A DNA stretch of 64,000 nucleotides from Excoecaria cochinchinensis. Its lineage: Eukaryota > Streptophyta > Magnoliopsida > Malpighiales > Euphorbiaceae. The position numbers were made by a program, and so were the translations under genes. The stretch spans positions 1,674,001 through 1,738,000 of the forward strand of contig CANTUQ010000076.1 of NCBI GenBank assembly GCA_947683425.1, read 5' to 3'. A model generated the notes under the pieces. The model was not told the DNA's origin. It searched no databases and worked only from the letters and a program-made list of their open reading frames with translations. Positions 34,035 to 46,100 of this stretch are shown here, piece after piece; within the stretch, counting starts at the first letter, position 1; each line of letters opens with the position of its first letter.

Positions 34035-34143
34035 GTTGGATTTTATCTTGTTATATGATTGTGTTATATGATTGTGTATATGTTGCAACTAACTGAAATT
34101 TATACGAAATTCAATATCATTTTTTCTTTTCATGTGATTCAAA

Positions 34144-35785
34144 ATGAATCCATCCAAGTTTCAAAAGACTGGGATGGAAACCAAAGCAAAAGTGGGCAAG
34201 CAAGCATTCATTCCACCAGGTGTTTTAGGGAGAGGACGAGGATAAAGTTTAAGATCTTTTACCTCTTCTAGAGCTATTGAATAAGGAATTTCAACTATAA
34301 CAAGAAAAACTTCCCAAATAAGTTCTAATCAAGATGCGGTGCCACTTGTACCTCCTGGATTACAGTCAATTGAAGATGATAATCCTTCTCTTCAAGTGGA
34401 TGAAGAGATGCATGACATTGAGACAAGTATTTTATTCACTCAAATTTAATTTCTTTGATATTCAATTAGTATTTTATACTTAATTGATCTTAAATAAGTA
34501 TTTTATACTGAATTTATTATTTATAGGTGCAGTACAACTCAAGGCGAAAAAGGTCCGAGGAAGGAATAAGTGTAAAAAAGTTGCGGGACTCAAGGCTGGA
34601 GAAAAATTAAGAGTCACTTTTTATCAAAATCGAGTTGTTGGTGAGCATCATGAAGATTTTTCAAGGGATTTGGGTATAATAATTCGTGATCGTAATATGT
34701 GCCCTTTGAAAGTACACTCATGGAGAGAAATTCCAGAACAAAATATAGAACACATGTGGCAAGCTGTAATTGTAAGCATTTATAGCATTATATTTTTTTA
34801 AATATTTTTTCTTGCTTTAATTATGCCAATTACTTTGTGTGGTCAAGTAATGCTGATTGTTCTTGATAATAATGAATCAAGGATAAATTTGAGAGTGATG
34901 ACATACTTGAGCAATGTGAGCATGTCATGAAACATATGAGAACCTTATGGAACAACTGGAGAGGAGAGATGCATTTAAAAAATGTGAAGTCTAGGTCACT
35001 TCACGAGGCTATGAAGAATATACCAAAAGGGGTGGAAAAGAATGATTGGGAATGGTTGGTTAAAGAGCACCTTTTTAGCAAAAAGTTCCCGTTATGACAT
35101 AATATACTTTTCTTCTCATATTCAAATTACAAATTTACATGTTATATTATTAATGTAGGAAACAAGTAAACGGAACTCCATTAATAGGTCCAAGTTGAAT
35201 ATGCCTCATCGTACAAGCAGCAAGCCTTTTAGACAGATTATATATCAACAGGTGATTTACCCTTCTTAAATATTATTAGAGAATTTATTATTACTTTTGA
35301 AATTTCTCATTTAGTAGCCTAATTCTGTTGTGAAGGGAGGCAAAGATGGTAACCCACCAGACATGGCTACCATGTTCTTTGAGACCCGCAAAAAAGATGG
35401 CAAACTTGTTGAAACTACCACCAATGAAAGATATGTGTGTGTAATTGATTTGATTTCCATTATACTGTTTTTTATTTGAAATGCTGATACATTTAAAATT
35501 ATTGTTGAATTTTTATAAACTCAAATTCAAGAAGTTGTGCAATCGGAACCTTCTCTTTCCAATATAGAGGTAGCAGAAAAAGTCTTTGGACCTCAACGGA
35601 AAGGTCATGTTGCGGGATTTGGTGGTGGCATAACTGCAAGGCATTTGAAAGGGACTGGTTCATCGAAAGAGGCATTATTATCTAAGCTACACAAAACTGA
35701 AGAAGAAAATCAAGAATTGAAAAGAAAACTCGATGCCTTGGAGGGTAAATTGGCACGAAGCTATAATCTTGGTTCAGCAATCTAA
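34144..35785 (+). pseudogene. Second CACTA gene, Transposase_24 (Ptta/En/Spm) type
   Basis: This is the TNPA-like accessory gene position. The ATG at 34144 opens MNPSKFQKTGMETK; stops TAA follow in that frame near 34243 and 34276. Later exon-like blocks are open and flanked by GT/AG sites: 34527-34769 (VTFYQNRVVGEHHEDFSRDL, LKVHSWREIPEQ), about 34881-35095, 35160-35250 (MPHRTSSKPFRQIIYQQ), about 35319-35433 (GGKDGNPPDMATMFFETRKK) and 35533-35785. The last ends in a heptad-rich, likely coiled-coil tail (KTEEENQELKRKLDALEGKL) and a TAA. The order matches Transposase_24 proteins, which by analogy with TNPA bind the subterminal repeats and help bring the ends together. Exon limits are my estimate. 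The two TAA stops replace likely CAA codons. Confidence 0.8.
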
Positions 35786-37419
35786 TATCTATTCTGAATC
35801 ACCATCTTCAAGTGAATTCCCAACAGAATGAAATATTTAACAGGTAAGTATGCAATTCACATTATGAAACATTTCATAATTTCTTATTTCATGATTGTAA
35901 TTATGCTTTACAATATTTTCTATATTTTATCTTTGTACATAATTTACAAGTATAGTTAGTGAACACTTAATATGAATTGTTGAGTATTTATGTAAACATA
36001 ATATTGTTGAGAACAACTTTGTTATAGATTCAATGTAAAATTGCAAGATTTATCAATAATCTTGGAAAAAGAAGTTGCATTTGATGTGGATGTTGTTTGT
36101 CATGTTTCAAAGATGCTATTTTCAATTGGTTGTAAATTGGTTAGTCCCATATACTTGTTTTATGGTATTGAAAATTTTAAATTGAACTGCTATAGTGATA
36201 TGGATGTCACTACATAAATAAATAGAATATTATTGTATCGAAAAGTTTGTATTAAATAATTATTTATAGTTGATAGTTGATGTATTATCATAATATCCTT
36301 GTATTTTGTATAACTGATGTAAGTATTGAGTGGTTGATATTTGTAAATTATTATATGAGTGTGAATGAACCTAAATTGGAGGATGGGCAATCTTGTGTTG
36401 GAGTATGAATTGGAGAAGGGTGAATAAAGATATGCTTATTTGAAGTGTAAAGACTTTCTGTTTACAGGAGGATAGACAATATTATAGAGGAAACTCTGCC
36501 GAAATTTCGGTAGAATTGGGTGGCATATTTGTGTTTTGAATAAATAAATAGTAAAGTTTAATAGTTGTAGGATAGTTGAAAAAAAACTTTACTCGGATTT
36601 AATCAATAATCTTAAGAGTAGTTTTAAGATCGAGTTATTGTATAGTGTCGTTGGAACCGTTGTGTGTGTATGTATAGTTTAAGGGTGTTACAAATTTAGT
36701 ATCTGTAATTGGATTCGAAGTCAAATTTTTTGCTCATACAGTTGTCTCCCCATTTTAATGTAAGTTGTATTCTATTTTTTTTATTATTATAATAACATTA
36801 TACTTATGATTATTTTTTACATTTTTTTTTGCAGCCCTTTTCATTTTTTGGATATTTTGAAGTGCATATACAATTACACTTATTGGATTTTGGATATTTT
36901 GAAGTGTATATATAATTACACTTGTTGGGAGATTTTGAATATTTAAGGTAAATTATATTCAATTATTTGGCCTTTTGATTTATTGCTTTTATGCATGAAT
37001 TTTAATTATAAATTTATGTTTTAAATTCCACAGGTTTTCAAAACAGTGGACAATGAAGATATAAGGTTCATTATTCATTCTTTTAGAATTTTTATATTCT
37101 AAGGTTAATAGAAAATGATATAGACAGGGGCTGTTTTTATATTTTATAGTATATGATACAATTTTGAAATATTAATATATTTTGTATATGATATTTTGCA
37201 ATCTATGACAAAACTATTTATTATAATTTTGGATTTATGTGTGTAAATGATGTGTACAGGTAATAGTCAAATAAAATATTTTAATTATTATGAAAATTAT
37301 TAATTTCTAAATTTTCTGTGAATGATGAAAAATTCATGACTGTCTTTAACTACCGAATATTTTTTCATTGATAGTGAATATAGCGATTAGTAAAACAGTA
37401 TTTGTAACGACATGAAAGG
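35786..37419 (+). other. CACTA 3' non-coding region
   Basis: It is AT-rich with no supported gene. A short local repeat is seen at about 36843-36935 (GGATATTTTGAAGTG... twice). Confidence 0.5.
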
Positions 37420-38060
37420 TTGAATAGTGAATATAATTATCGAAATAAAATTCTAATCCCTTTAACGAACTAAAATCCCTTCGTTGAAAGTGAATATAAT
37501 TAACGAATGAAAAATTCGGTCGCTAAAACGTATCTTTCACGAACAAAAATTCGGCTTAGCGAAGGGAAAATTCGGTCTCTAAAAGGCATTTTTAACAACC
37601 GAAAATCCCTTCGTTGAAAGTGAATACAATTAGCGAAGGGAAAATCCAGTCGCTAAAAGGCATTTTTAACGACCCGAAATCCCTTTGTTGAAAGTGAATA
37701 CAATTAGCGAACGGAAAATCCGGTCGCTAAAAGGCATTTTTAACGATCGGAAATCCCTTCGTTGAAAGTGAATATAATTAGCGAAGGGAAAATCCAGTCG
37801 CTAAAAGGCATTTTTAACGAACGGAAATCCCTTCGTTAAAAGTGAATACAATTAGCGAAGGGCAAATTCGGTCGCTAAAAATCACTTTTCAACGACCGAA
37901 AAAATTCCGGTCGTTAAAGACATTAACGACAGGATGCAATATCCGGTCGTCTATACCTTTAATGAAGGGGCTTTTACCGACCGGATTTTCCGGTCATTAA
38001 AGGTTTTTAACGACCGGATTTTAACTTTTAACGACCGGATTTCCCTTCATTAAAGAGCAT
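37420..38060 (-). repeat. 3' subterminal repeat array of the CACTA element
   Basis: At least five units of about 66 bp pair TTAGCGAAGGGAAAATCCGG with GTCGCTAAAAGGCATTTTTA and CCCTTCGTTGAAAGTGAATA. The words AACGACCGGA and CGAAGGG also dominate the 5' array, mostly in the opposite orientation. Confidence 0.85.
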
Positions 38061-38076
38061 TTTTCTTGTAGTGGAG

Positions 38077-38371
38077 CACCGATTTGCTAATTGCCTAGAA
38101 CGGATTGAGAGTAAGGATCAACAAGAGAATAGAGCTAGTGGTGATAGGCCAGGGGCTACAAGAGGTACTAGAGGTAGAGGTAGAGCCTCACAAACACTAG
38201 AGCTAGTGGTGATAGGCCTGGGGCTACAAGAGGTACTAGAGGTAGAGGTAGAGCCTCACAAGTGCCGTCTATAATAGTTGAGCAACCGGCTGCTGCTGGT
38301 GGTTTTAAAAGGGTTTATGCGATGATAAGAGAGGATGCAGAAGAACCAGTAAGCCCTTCCGATAAGTCGTG
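38077..38371 (+). pseudogene. gag of element A, last part
   Basis: It resumes the zinc knuckle split by the CACTA insertion (His and last Cys in RFANC lie here) and a Gly/Arg-rich tail (RPGATRGTRGRGRASQ). A 68-bp tandem duplication (38133-38200 and 38201-38263) shifts the frame. After it the original frame reads on through a VYAMIREDAEEPVSPSDKS end and TGA at 38369. In complete chromoviruses a similar RVYA/F-L-TREEA-SPDVV motif marks the passage from gag into protease, so this gag ends at that boundary with its own stop. Confidence 0.8.
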
Positions 38372-38454
38372 ATTTGTTAAGTTTTTCGATAAGTTTTATT
38401 TTGGTAGTTAGGTTGCAAGTTGTAAGTGTGGAAAAGTCGAGGACGAAATTTCTT

Positions 38455-38468
38455 AAGGGGGAGATATT
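38455..38468 (+). other. Polypurine tract of element A
   Basis: AAGGGGGAGATATT lies immediately before the 3' LTR at 38469. Confidence 0.85.
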
Positions 38469-39776
38469 TGTAACAACCCAATGTAGACCCTAGTAGAATT
38501 AGAAGGATTTTGCTTTGGAAAAAGGGGTATTACTGTATTTGTGCAAGTGAGAAATTGGATCTAAGTGAGGACTAAATTGACAAAAGAATTAAAGTCGTTA
38601 ATTGAAAGATTTTAGTTGTGACTAAAAGGTCATTGAACAAGGACTAAAGTGATTTAAACAAAGGATTGAGTTAATTAGATCAATGGGAGCTTGGCACTTG
38701 GCTTGGGTAGGTGGAGAGTAATAAATGAAAGAAGAAAAGAAAGCAAGAAAGGGAAAGAGGGAAATCAGATTTTTCCCGTTCCCTTCCCTGCGTTTCCTTC
38801 TTTCTTCTTCTTTTATTTCTTACTCTTTACTCCTCTTGTGGTTGGATGATTTTCAAGCTTTGAGGAAGAATTTAAGAAATAGAAGTTGGTTTCAAGAGGT
38901 AAGTAGCTGGGTTGAATTTGTTTCTTCTCCTTCTCTTCCCGTACTTTTAGTTTTGACGTTTTGAGATATGGGTTAATTGAGTTGTATGGGTTGATTGTGC
39001 AAGAATTTATTGGTAAGAAGAAGAGCAAGGGTAAGGAGATAGTAGAATCTTGAAGGGAGTTGGATTTTGAAAGCTTAAATTTTAAAGGTTTGGGAGTTTA
39101 TTTGGTTTTGTGATTTTGTCTAAATCTGGGAACATTGAGTTGTTAATTATGTCTTCATACATGTTAGAGTTGGGTTTATGTATATGTTTAACAAGATGGA
39201 AGTGTTTTTGATATATGATGATTGCAAATGAATTTTTATGAGTTAAGAATAAATTTTGGGTTTGATGTTTTAATTGAGCATTCTTGCTAATTATTACTAT
39301 TAATAAGTGTTCATTGTTATTAATATGATTGTAAACATGAATAGAATGTATTGGGTTGAAGTTATATGCATGTTGAGATGATTTTAGTTGAGTTTGGTTT
39401 GAAGCAAGTGAGTTATCTGCCAAAAATATGGGTTTTTGTCGATTTACACGGCGTTAAGGGATCCTATACCGCAGTGTGATTGCATTCTAGAAATGTGACT
39501 TTGCTTGTCCGTCCAGCCACACGGCAGTAAGGATAATCTATACCTCCGTGTAATTGCTCTCTGGATTTGTTCAATTTGTTCGCTCGGCATATTACACGAC
39601 GGTCAGGCTTTCTTGACCACCGTGTAGGACGTCTTCCACGGCAGTAAGGATTTGCCATACTGCCGTGTAAACCCTGTTTTTCCGCAAATGTATTTGTAAT
39701 TGAATCCTTTGCAAGGTGTCTCACTTATAGGTTATATGATCTTGAATAATAATGTCTATTTATGGTAAATTGATAT
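38469..39776 (+). repeat. Element A 3' LTR, truncated by element D
   Basis: It starts TGTAACAACCCAATG, matches the 5' LTR parts in order, has a GTAAGT donor at 38899 and a hairpin cassette at 39440-39670. It preserves the uninterrupted target site of element B. It stops at 39776 where a different LTR begins. The last ~1 kb of this LTR is not in the window. Confidence 0.85.
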
Positions 39777-40603
39777 TGTCACATCCCAAATATGGCCTAG
39801 TTGGAAATAGCAAGATTAATTGGACATTAAGGGTATTTTGGTAATTTATGCAAGAGAATTAAGGGCTTTATTGAGAAGTTAATTAAGTTTTGAGAGAAGA
39901 ATTTTTATTAGTGACCATTTGGTAATTTGTAAGGACTTAAAGAGTTATGCAAGGAGCTGTTGGTAAAAGTGTAGTTAGTGGAATTGAGGGTCCAATGCAT
40001 GAGTGCCATGTGGATAAGTGAGTGTGTGCATGATGGGGAGAGAAGAAGGTAGAAAGTTTAGCTTCTCTTAGAAGCTATCAGATTTTGCTCCTCTTCCCTA
40101 CTCTCTCTCACGTTTCCTTGCTCTTTCCCTTCTCCATTTTCTGTTCTCAAGATTGCATGTGTAATCCTCCATTCCTTGGGCTAGGGTTTTAAGTTTTGAA
40201 GGGTTCCAAGAGGTAAGTGGCTGAATGTTTTCTTTGGGTTTTCTTCTTCTTCTCCTTTCACGGTTTGGTTTGGATTTTATAAGGTTTTGGTTTTTGGGTT
40301 ATCTGAATATTGGTTTTGTTGGATCTTTGCAAGCATTTGAAGAGAAGAGGAATGATAAAAGAAAAGGAAAAGTTGTAGATTGAAGTCAGTGGAATTTTTG
40401 AGCTCCATTCCAGGTTTGGGAGTTTATTTGGAGTGTTTTGTCCATCTCATTTTGGATCCTGTTTTTGAGTTAAATGTTAATATTATTTGTGTATTTATGG
40501 TAAATGAAAATGGATAGAGGATATAATTGAGATATTTAATTTACTTGTGTTGAAATTGCTGATTGAATGATTATTGAGCTTACAATTTGTGTATATACTG
40601 TAG
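39777..40603 (+). repeat. LTR fragment of family D
   Basis: It starts TGTCACATCCCAAATATGGCC, has a pyrimidine-rich leader (40085-40150) and a GTAAGT donor at 40213. It is cut at 40603 by the Tat element before any cassette. The overall plan matches the other tRNA-Met-primed LTRs. Confidence 0.65.
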
Positions 40604-40794
40604 TGTAGACACCGGGACTTGAGGCAGTCCAGGTCAGAGTTACCCGATGAAGAAATCCATGTTGGTTTTCGGATAAATGGATGGAATTCGGAGGTTTTCG
40701 TCTTTCGGTTTCACAAGGATTAAAATCTTTTTCGCTATAGCATGAGGTTTTGGAAAATTTTGCTTGAAATTAGAAGTTTTGCTCCACAGACGGG

Positions 40795-41075
40795 ATGGAC
40801 GTCTGAAGTAGGGACGCCTGTCCCTACTTGGGGTGATCCCCGTCTCTATGCATAGTAGGGACGGCCCGTCTGTAACTAGGGACGGACACGTGTCTGAGTA
40901 GGGACGCCTGTCCCTAGACCACGTTACGGCCCGTCTGTAGCTAGGGACGGACACGTGTCTCAGTAGGGACGCCCGTCCCTAGTCTACGTTACGGCCCGTC
41001 TGTATCAAAATTTCCACGCATGCACTTAGTAGGGATGCCCGTCGGTATTTGCAGGGATGCCCGTCGGTAGTGGAT
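40795..41075 (+). repeat. GC-rich tandem/inverted cassette of LTR E
   Basis: TAGGGACGCCTGTCCCTA dyads and CGTTACGGCCCGTCTG words recur with a spacing of roughly 65-70 bases, ending with two GATGCCCGTCGGTA words. The 3' copy (56460-56755) has many CG-to-TG/CA changes. Confidence 0.8.
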
Positions 41076-41221
41076 CTGATAAGTTACCACCGGATTTGAT
41101 AAAATTTTATCTCAAATCTTTCAAATAGGATAAGTTTTGGTTAAAAAAATGGAATTTTAAAGACTCCTTTTAAAATTCAAACTCAAAATTGATGCTTATC
41201 TGATTTTATCTCAAAAAATTC

Positions 41222-41228
41222 TATAAAT
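41222..41228 (+). promoter_or_regulatory. TATA box of LTR E
   Basis: TATAAAT about 150 bases downstream of the GC-rich cassette, conserved at 56902-56908 in the 3' LTR. Confidence 0.6.
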
Positions 41229-42645
41229 TGAGAGGGAAAATTCATTTTTAGGGGTTAGAAAATTTGATAAATTTTTTGGTGGAAGAAATTAACCATTTTT
41301 TGAGAGATTGAATTTTTTAGAAAGGTTTTTTGTGAGCAATTTACCAAAAAGCTATAAAATCTCTATTTTTAGAATTTTATTTGACAAAGATTCTTCCAAT
41401 TAATTGATTTACTCAAATTCTTCTTGTGAATTAAGCCAATTTGAGGTAACGAAATTCATTCGTTTCCATCAATACAGCTAATTCAAACATTCGATAGTTA
41501 TTAAATTTTCAAGAAGGGAAAATTTTCTTACTTTAATCTGTTTTTTATTTGATCCTTGTGGAGCGTGCGGGGACCGAAACATCTGATATTCACCCAAAAA
41601 GGTAAGATCCGAGGGTAAACATTATGGATTAGCACTTGTGTGATTTAATTAACTTATATTAATCGTTTTCATTTTTCATTTTTTTTTATCTTTTAACTTA
41701 TTTATTTTAAAGTTTCCTATTATTTTCTTTTCTTTATTTTATTCATCATTTTTGATACTGACATGTTTATTCCTATGAGTTATTTTCTGACCATTTGGAA
41801 TTGGAGTTGTAAATGATGACGACCGAGCAAATCTGAGGATTTCCATACGGGTTCTTTGTTCACCCTTACTTTTTATTCATGTTAATATTAAGATTATTTC
41901 AATGTCGTTAAAGTGAAAAGGGCCAAATATTTTATAGTAATTAATTTGGAGTTTTCTCAAAAAGTTGTGGACCAATGTCCTGTTTTTTTAACCAACAAAA
42001 TTGACACCTTTTAAAAACCAGTTTGTAACAAATATACATGGCAAGACCAATGTCCTCACTCCAATGAATATCCTGATTTCTGTATGATCTGTATGTTGTT
42101 TTTACAATGAGTGTTGTATTCCGCCCCTAGTTTTATTGTAATTTGATTTGTGGGGATTTATTTTAATAATGTTTTATTTATTGATTTTGACATGAATGAT
42201 TACGCTTTAAATTAATCGCATCGTGTGGAAAGTTGGTGAAACAATGAATTCAAAAACTTAATTATAATATTAATCAAGGTATAAATAAATGAGAAGTCCC
42301 GAACTCACTCTGGCCTTTGGGGCTCAATGAGGCGAGAGGTCTAGGACTTCCAAGACACCTCTTGAGTCTCACCAAAAGACTTCAATTTACAATCCTAGGC
42401 TCCAGGGGGTAGAGGCAGTGGCCTCCAAGATCTTTCTGGCTAGCTCAATATGGATATGTATGCGCCGTCTTAGGCTCACTGAGGCTAGATGACCCTTCCC
42501 AATGTTCTATTGGGTAGCGACTCCAAGAAACCTCATTATTGCCAAAAATAGACGCCCTTATAAATACATTACAAGTTTTAATGAATCCCATCCTGATCGC
42601 CCTAAAACGGGCTTTCGGGAGGCGACGGGGTTCGGCGCGTCACAG

Positions 42646-42664
42646 TGGCGACTCCACTGGGGAC
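42646..42664 (+). other. Primer-binding site of element E
   Basis: TGGCGACTCCACTGGGGAC follows the LTR end. Sites of this kind occur in Tat/Ogre elements and are usually assigned to a tRNA-Arg. I could not verify the tRNA. Confidence 0.7.
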
Positions 42665-43577
42665 TTATTCGAGACTTCGATTCGAAAGTACCTTGATTAA
42701 AAATTATAATTGAGTTTTAGTTCAAAAATTTCACCTTCTTTCAAAAAACTGCATTGCATCTCATTAGAGCCTTAGATTTACGCTAGTTTGGTCCCTTTTT
42801 CAGCCCCGGTGCGTTCTTGAAGCACGACCCTACGTTCACTTAATGTAGGGAAGTGTTAAGGATAATCACCAGCCCAAGCCTTGTACCATCATGGTATATT
42901 AAATGGTGACCCAATCGGTCGTTACACTCGTGATGAGCTAGACCCGTTGGCAGGGACCATGCTTAGGTAGCCTTAAAGTAACACCACCTTTTGACTAAAG
43001 CTCATGTAATGGAAATAGTTACGTCCCCTAGGTGGTATAAACCTTAATCCTATGCTTGCTATGTGGATCATTATATATTGGACAAGCCCAGATAATTTGA
43101 TTGGTCACCTAATCAAAGGCTTTCATGCCCCGATAGGCCCATGTCAACTTGTTCGGGCTGCCTAAATACATAATGATCATAACCCATGCGCTTGTACATT
43201 AGTTAGGAGAGGTTATGCTGTCGGTTTTCCACAGTGCACCATGCGCGTCCATCGGGTTCCCTGTTAACCCATGGATCAATCCCACCTAGGAAAGAGACTA
43301 TGACCTCGTGTGCAGGAGCAACAAGGTTGGAAGTACCTATGTGCTTACATGCAGTTTGTAAATGTTGCATAACACGATCATGCATCTAAGCACATTCATG
43401 CATCATCCTGACCCTTTGTGTTTTTTAGCCATCATAGATTCGCCTAGGTGGACAAGAGGGTCTTGGGGGCGACTACGCAGAACTCCATTCTTCAAGTTAC
43501 AAGAAAGGGTAGAGTATCCGGACACTTCTTCTGAAACCAGCTACGCTACTTCAGCTCGGTTTTCTTTATTTAAAGAA
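42665..43577 (+). other. Element E leader, no gene supported
   Basis: About 0.9 kb of untranslated leader between primer site and gag. A frame open from 43362 joins the gag frame but has no family features before the ATG at 43578. Confidence 0.5.
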
Positions 43578-44860
43578 ATGGCCAATTCACCAAGAGGGGC
43601 AGATGCCACTAGGGCAATGATAGCAGAGGAAGTGGGTCGAAGGCTTGAAGAGTTTGAGAACCGTATGATGGCGATGATAGCCACTATGGGTCAGCAAGTG
43701 GCCCCACAGAACCCACCACCTCCTCCTATGAGAAATAATGAAAGGGGGAGGTCAGAGAAGACCCCCAAGAGGAAATTCGCATGCCACCTGCAAATTTAAG
43801 AGCCACTACTTCAGGGGCACAATGGGGAAGACCAGTCCCAAGGTTAGATGATGATTGGGAAGATGAAGAATATAAGGAACGTATGTCTAAGAAAGGGAAA
43901 GCCCCTCAAACCGAAGAAGCCATCTGGAAGAAGATGGAGGAGAAATTTGAAGCAATGACAAGAATGCTAACAAAGGGTCAAGGAATGAACCTAGAAGACA
44001 AGGAGTTAGAAGGAGAGGATCTAGTCCCAATAAACTTTAAAATGCCGGATGTTCCGAAGTTTGACGGCACTTCCGACCCCATGGCACACATAAAGCAGTA
44101 CTCGCTGGTGATGAAGGGCACCACTTTGATAAAAAAGTAGAAGATTGAGAACTTTTGCTTGAGTTTGACCGGCCCAACAGTAGATTGGTACCATGGGCTC
44201 GATCGCCGAACCAAGGAGGATTGGGATTTATTGACGAAGGAGTTTTTGAGGCAGTATGACTGCAGTACAAGGATGGAAGTGACCTTGAAGGACCTGGAGC
44301 TGCTACAACAGAAGGGAGGTGAGTCCTTCCATGAGTATTTAACCTGGTGGAGGAATCGGTGATGGAAATGAAGAGAAAACCGGATACTCAGGATCAAATA
44401 CGACTATTCATAAAAAATTCGAGCCTGTATTTGAGAGAAGGATTGAGGATAAAAGGGCTGAAAGACTGGGAGTCTCTGAAGGACATCGCTAATGAGGCCG
44501 AGGGAGAGTACCTTGTTAAGAGAGCAGCTAATGAGAACTATCCCAAAAGGGGTAGCAGTAGCCAGGGGGCAAGTAGACCAACAGGTTTCGCTAGTGGCAC
44601 ACGGAAGACTGTTGAGGTATCAGCTGCTAGTGCTACCCCAAGGCATTTTTCCAATCTTAGAAGGTCTTTATCATGGGTGCTGAGGAGACTTACAAAAGAG
44701 GGTAAATTATAGCCTATGCTACCCAAGCCTGCTAGAACTCAAGGCACGCCAGGACATAAGGATGATGAGTATTGTGCATATCATCAGCACACCGGGCATA
44801 TAACCGATAACTGCAAGACATTGAGGCATGCGATTCAAGATCTAATCGACTCAAAGCAGA
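43578..44860 (+). pseudogene. gag of element E (Tat type)
   Basis: The ATG at 43578 starts MANSPRGADATRAMIAEEVG. A shift near 43765 moves to a frame with ANLRATTSGAQW and the capsid-type segment MPDVPKFDGTSDPMAHIKQY, then TVDWYHGL and EDWDLLTKEFLRQYDC. A TAG at 44138 interrupts, and a second shift near 44360 leads to MEMKRKPDTQDQIRLFIKN. A TAG at 44710 is followed by the Tat-type zinc motif YCAYHQHTGHITDNC (about 44770-44814). The long spacing and the Cys-His-Gly-His-Cys motif separate this gag from the short chromovirus-like gags of A and B. Gag is normally fused to protease in this lineage, and no gag stop is expected here. Confidence 0.85.
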
Positions 44861-46100
44861 TCATAGACCCAGAGAAGAGAGAAGGTCAAAAGAAGGCTGG
44901 GTATAACAGTATGCCCCCGCCAATGAACATGATTGGGTCCAGTGTGCCCGAGGAGTTTGTGTTAAAGGAATTGTATGGCAATGATGTCCACACTGCTGTC
45001 ACGAACCTCAATGAGGGAAGTGAAGAAGGGCTTCCTGCAGTAGTGATCGATTGCTGGTCCACTGATGATAGTGGAACTGAAAATGATAATTCTGAAGTAT
45101 TTTCTGACCTGTGGAATTCGGAGGAGGAAGGAGAAGAAGCAAAGAAGAAAGAGGTAGGAGCTGTGACCCAGAGCGGAAGGGTAGTTCCGGAAGTTGAGAA
45201 GCCCCAGGAGTCAGTTGAGGGCAGAAAGGGAAAAGAGCCGAAAGAAGATCCGATAGTTAAGCAACTAAAAAAGACGCCGGCTAAGATTTCCATATGGGAT
45301 CTTTTGAGACAGTCGTCATCGCATAGGAAAAAGGTGGTAGAGGCTTTATGCGAGGCAACTGTGGCAACAACTATCTCGCCTACGGAACTTCTAGATGTAG
45401 CGAAAGGAGGATCAGGAGAAAATGTTGTCTTTACCAGTGCTGATTTACCAGCAGAAGGCCGCAACCATAATCGCCCTCTGTACATAAGAGCACAAATTAA
45501 CCAAAAGCACACTGCTTGCGTAATGGTAGATGATGGCTCTTCGATAAATGTGTGCCCACAGGTGGCAATGACGGCTTTTGGGGTAACAGAGGATATGTTA
45601 GCCAAATCTGATCTCACTATCACAGCTTATGACAACTCGCGTAGACATGCTTCGAGGACATTCACGGCAATAGTGAAGACTGGGCCTATAGAATCAGAAG
45701 TGGAGTTTGTGGTACTGCCTATACCCGCCAATTTCTCAACTCTTCTAGGCAGACCATGGTTTCATAAGCTGGGTGGAGTCCCCTCTACACTTCACTAGAT
45801 GGTAAAGATACCTCATGAGGGCCAGATTGTGACTATAAGGGTTGCATGGGAGAATCAGGTTTCAGTACTGGAGATTGCTAGGTAGCCATTTAGTGGATTT
45901 CATATCGCCATGATAGGTCAGGAAGAGCAGAAGGAAGAGAGCCCCCAAGTACTGAATATGATGAAAAAGATGTCATTCCTCCCTGGCGCAGGACTGGGCA
46001 AGAATTCTCAAGGGATGCCAATAGCTGTTACCACCAAGGGCCAAAAGGACAGAAGGGGTCTAGGATACACAGGTGTTGTAGAGAGGGGTGAGAAGTCAAA
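44861..46100 (+). pseudogene. Protease and G-patch region of element E
   Basis: An acidic linker (DDSGTENDNSEV, EEEGEEAKKKE) leads to an aspartic protease. Its catalytic motif is VMVDDGSSINVCP (45520-45560), followed by LLGRPWFHKLGG. TAG codons at 45796 and 45883 interrupt the frame. Next, KMSFLPGAGLGKNSQG (45965-46015) through RRGLGYTG is a G-patch, a glycine-rich motif found in proteases of Tat elements and some retroviruses. The protease would cleave the gag-pol polyprotein inside the particle. Apart from the two stops the reading frame is the same as that of the reverse transcriptase. Confidence 0.85.

Larger units (their letters stand above)
26401..38073 (+). mobile_element. CACTA (En/Spm) DNA transposon, 11.7 kb
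   Basis: The terminal inverted repeats are CACTACAAGAAAA at 26401-26413 and its reverse complement ending at 38073. The flanking 3-bp duplication is GAG (26398-26400 and 38074-38076), as expected for CACTA elements. Subterminal regions at both ends carry dense short repeats. Two degenerate genes read left to right: a TNP2-type transposase (30638-34034) and a Transposase_24-type gene (34144-35785). It sits inside the zinc knuckle of element A's gag. Confidence 0.95.
10651..39776 (+). mobile_element. Element A: gag-only LTR retrotransposon containing nested insertions
   Basis: The 5' LTR is 10651-11688 plus 24001-25294 (about 2.3 kb after removing B). Next come an initiator-tRNA-Met-type primer site (25300-25313), a gag frame (25445-26400 resuming at 38077-38371), a polypurine tract (38455-38463) and a 3' LTR (38469-39776, cut by element D). 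Without insertions the interior is about 1.5 kb and holds gag only. It fits the TR-GAG class of non-autonomous Ty3/gypsy elements. The right end is lost, so no target duplication can be checked. Confidence 0.85.
40604..42642 (+). repeat. Element E 5' LTR
   Basis: It starts TGTAGACACCGGGACTTGAG; the matching start in the 3' LTR is 56284. A GC-rich cassette (40795-41075) lies upstream of a TATAAAT box (41222-41228). The right end, near GGCGCGTCA, is set from the adjoining primer site, because the 3' copy is truncated before it. Confidence 0.85.

Noticed and set aside
44886..45623. 245-codon open frame on the minus strand opposite gag-protease
   Set aside because: It is the mirror of the real protease-region frame and has no family features. 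Its Ser/Thr-rich composition follows from the sense Glu/Lys codons.
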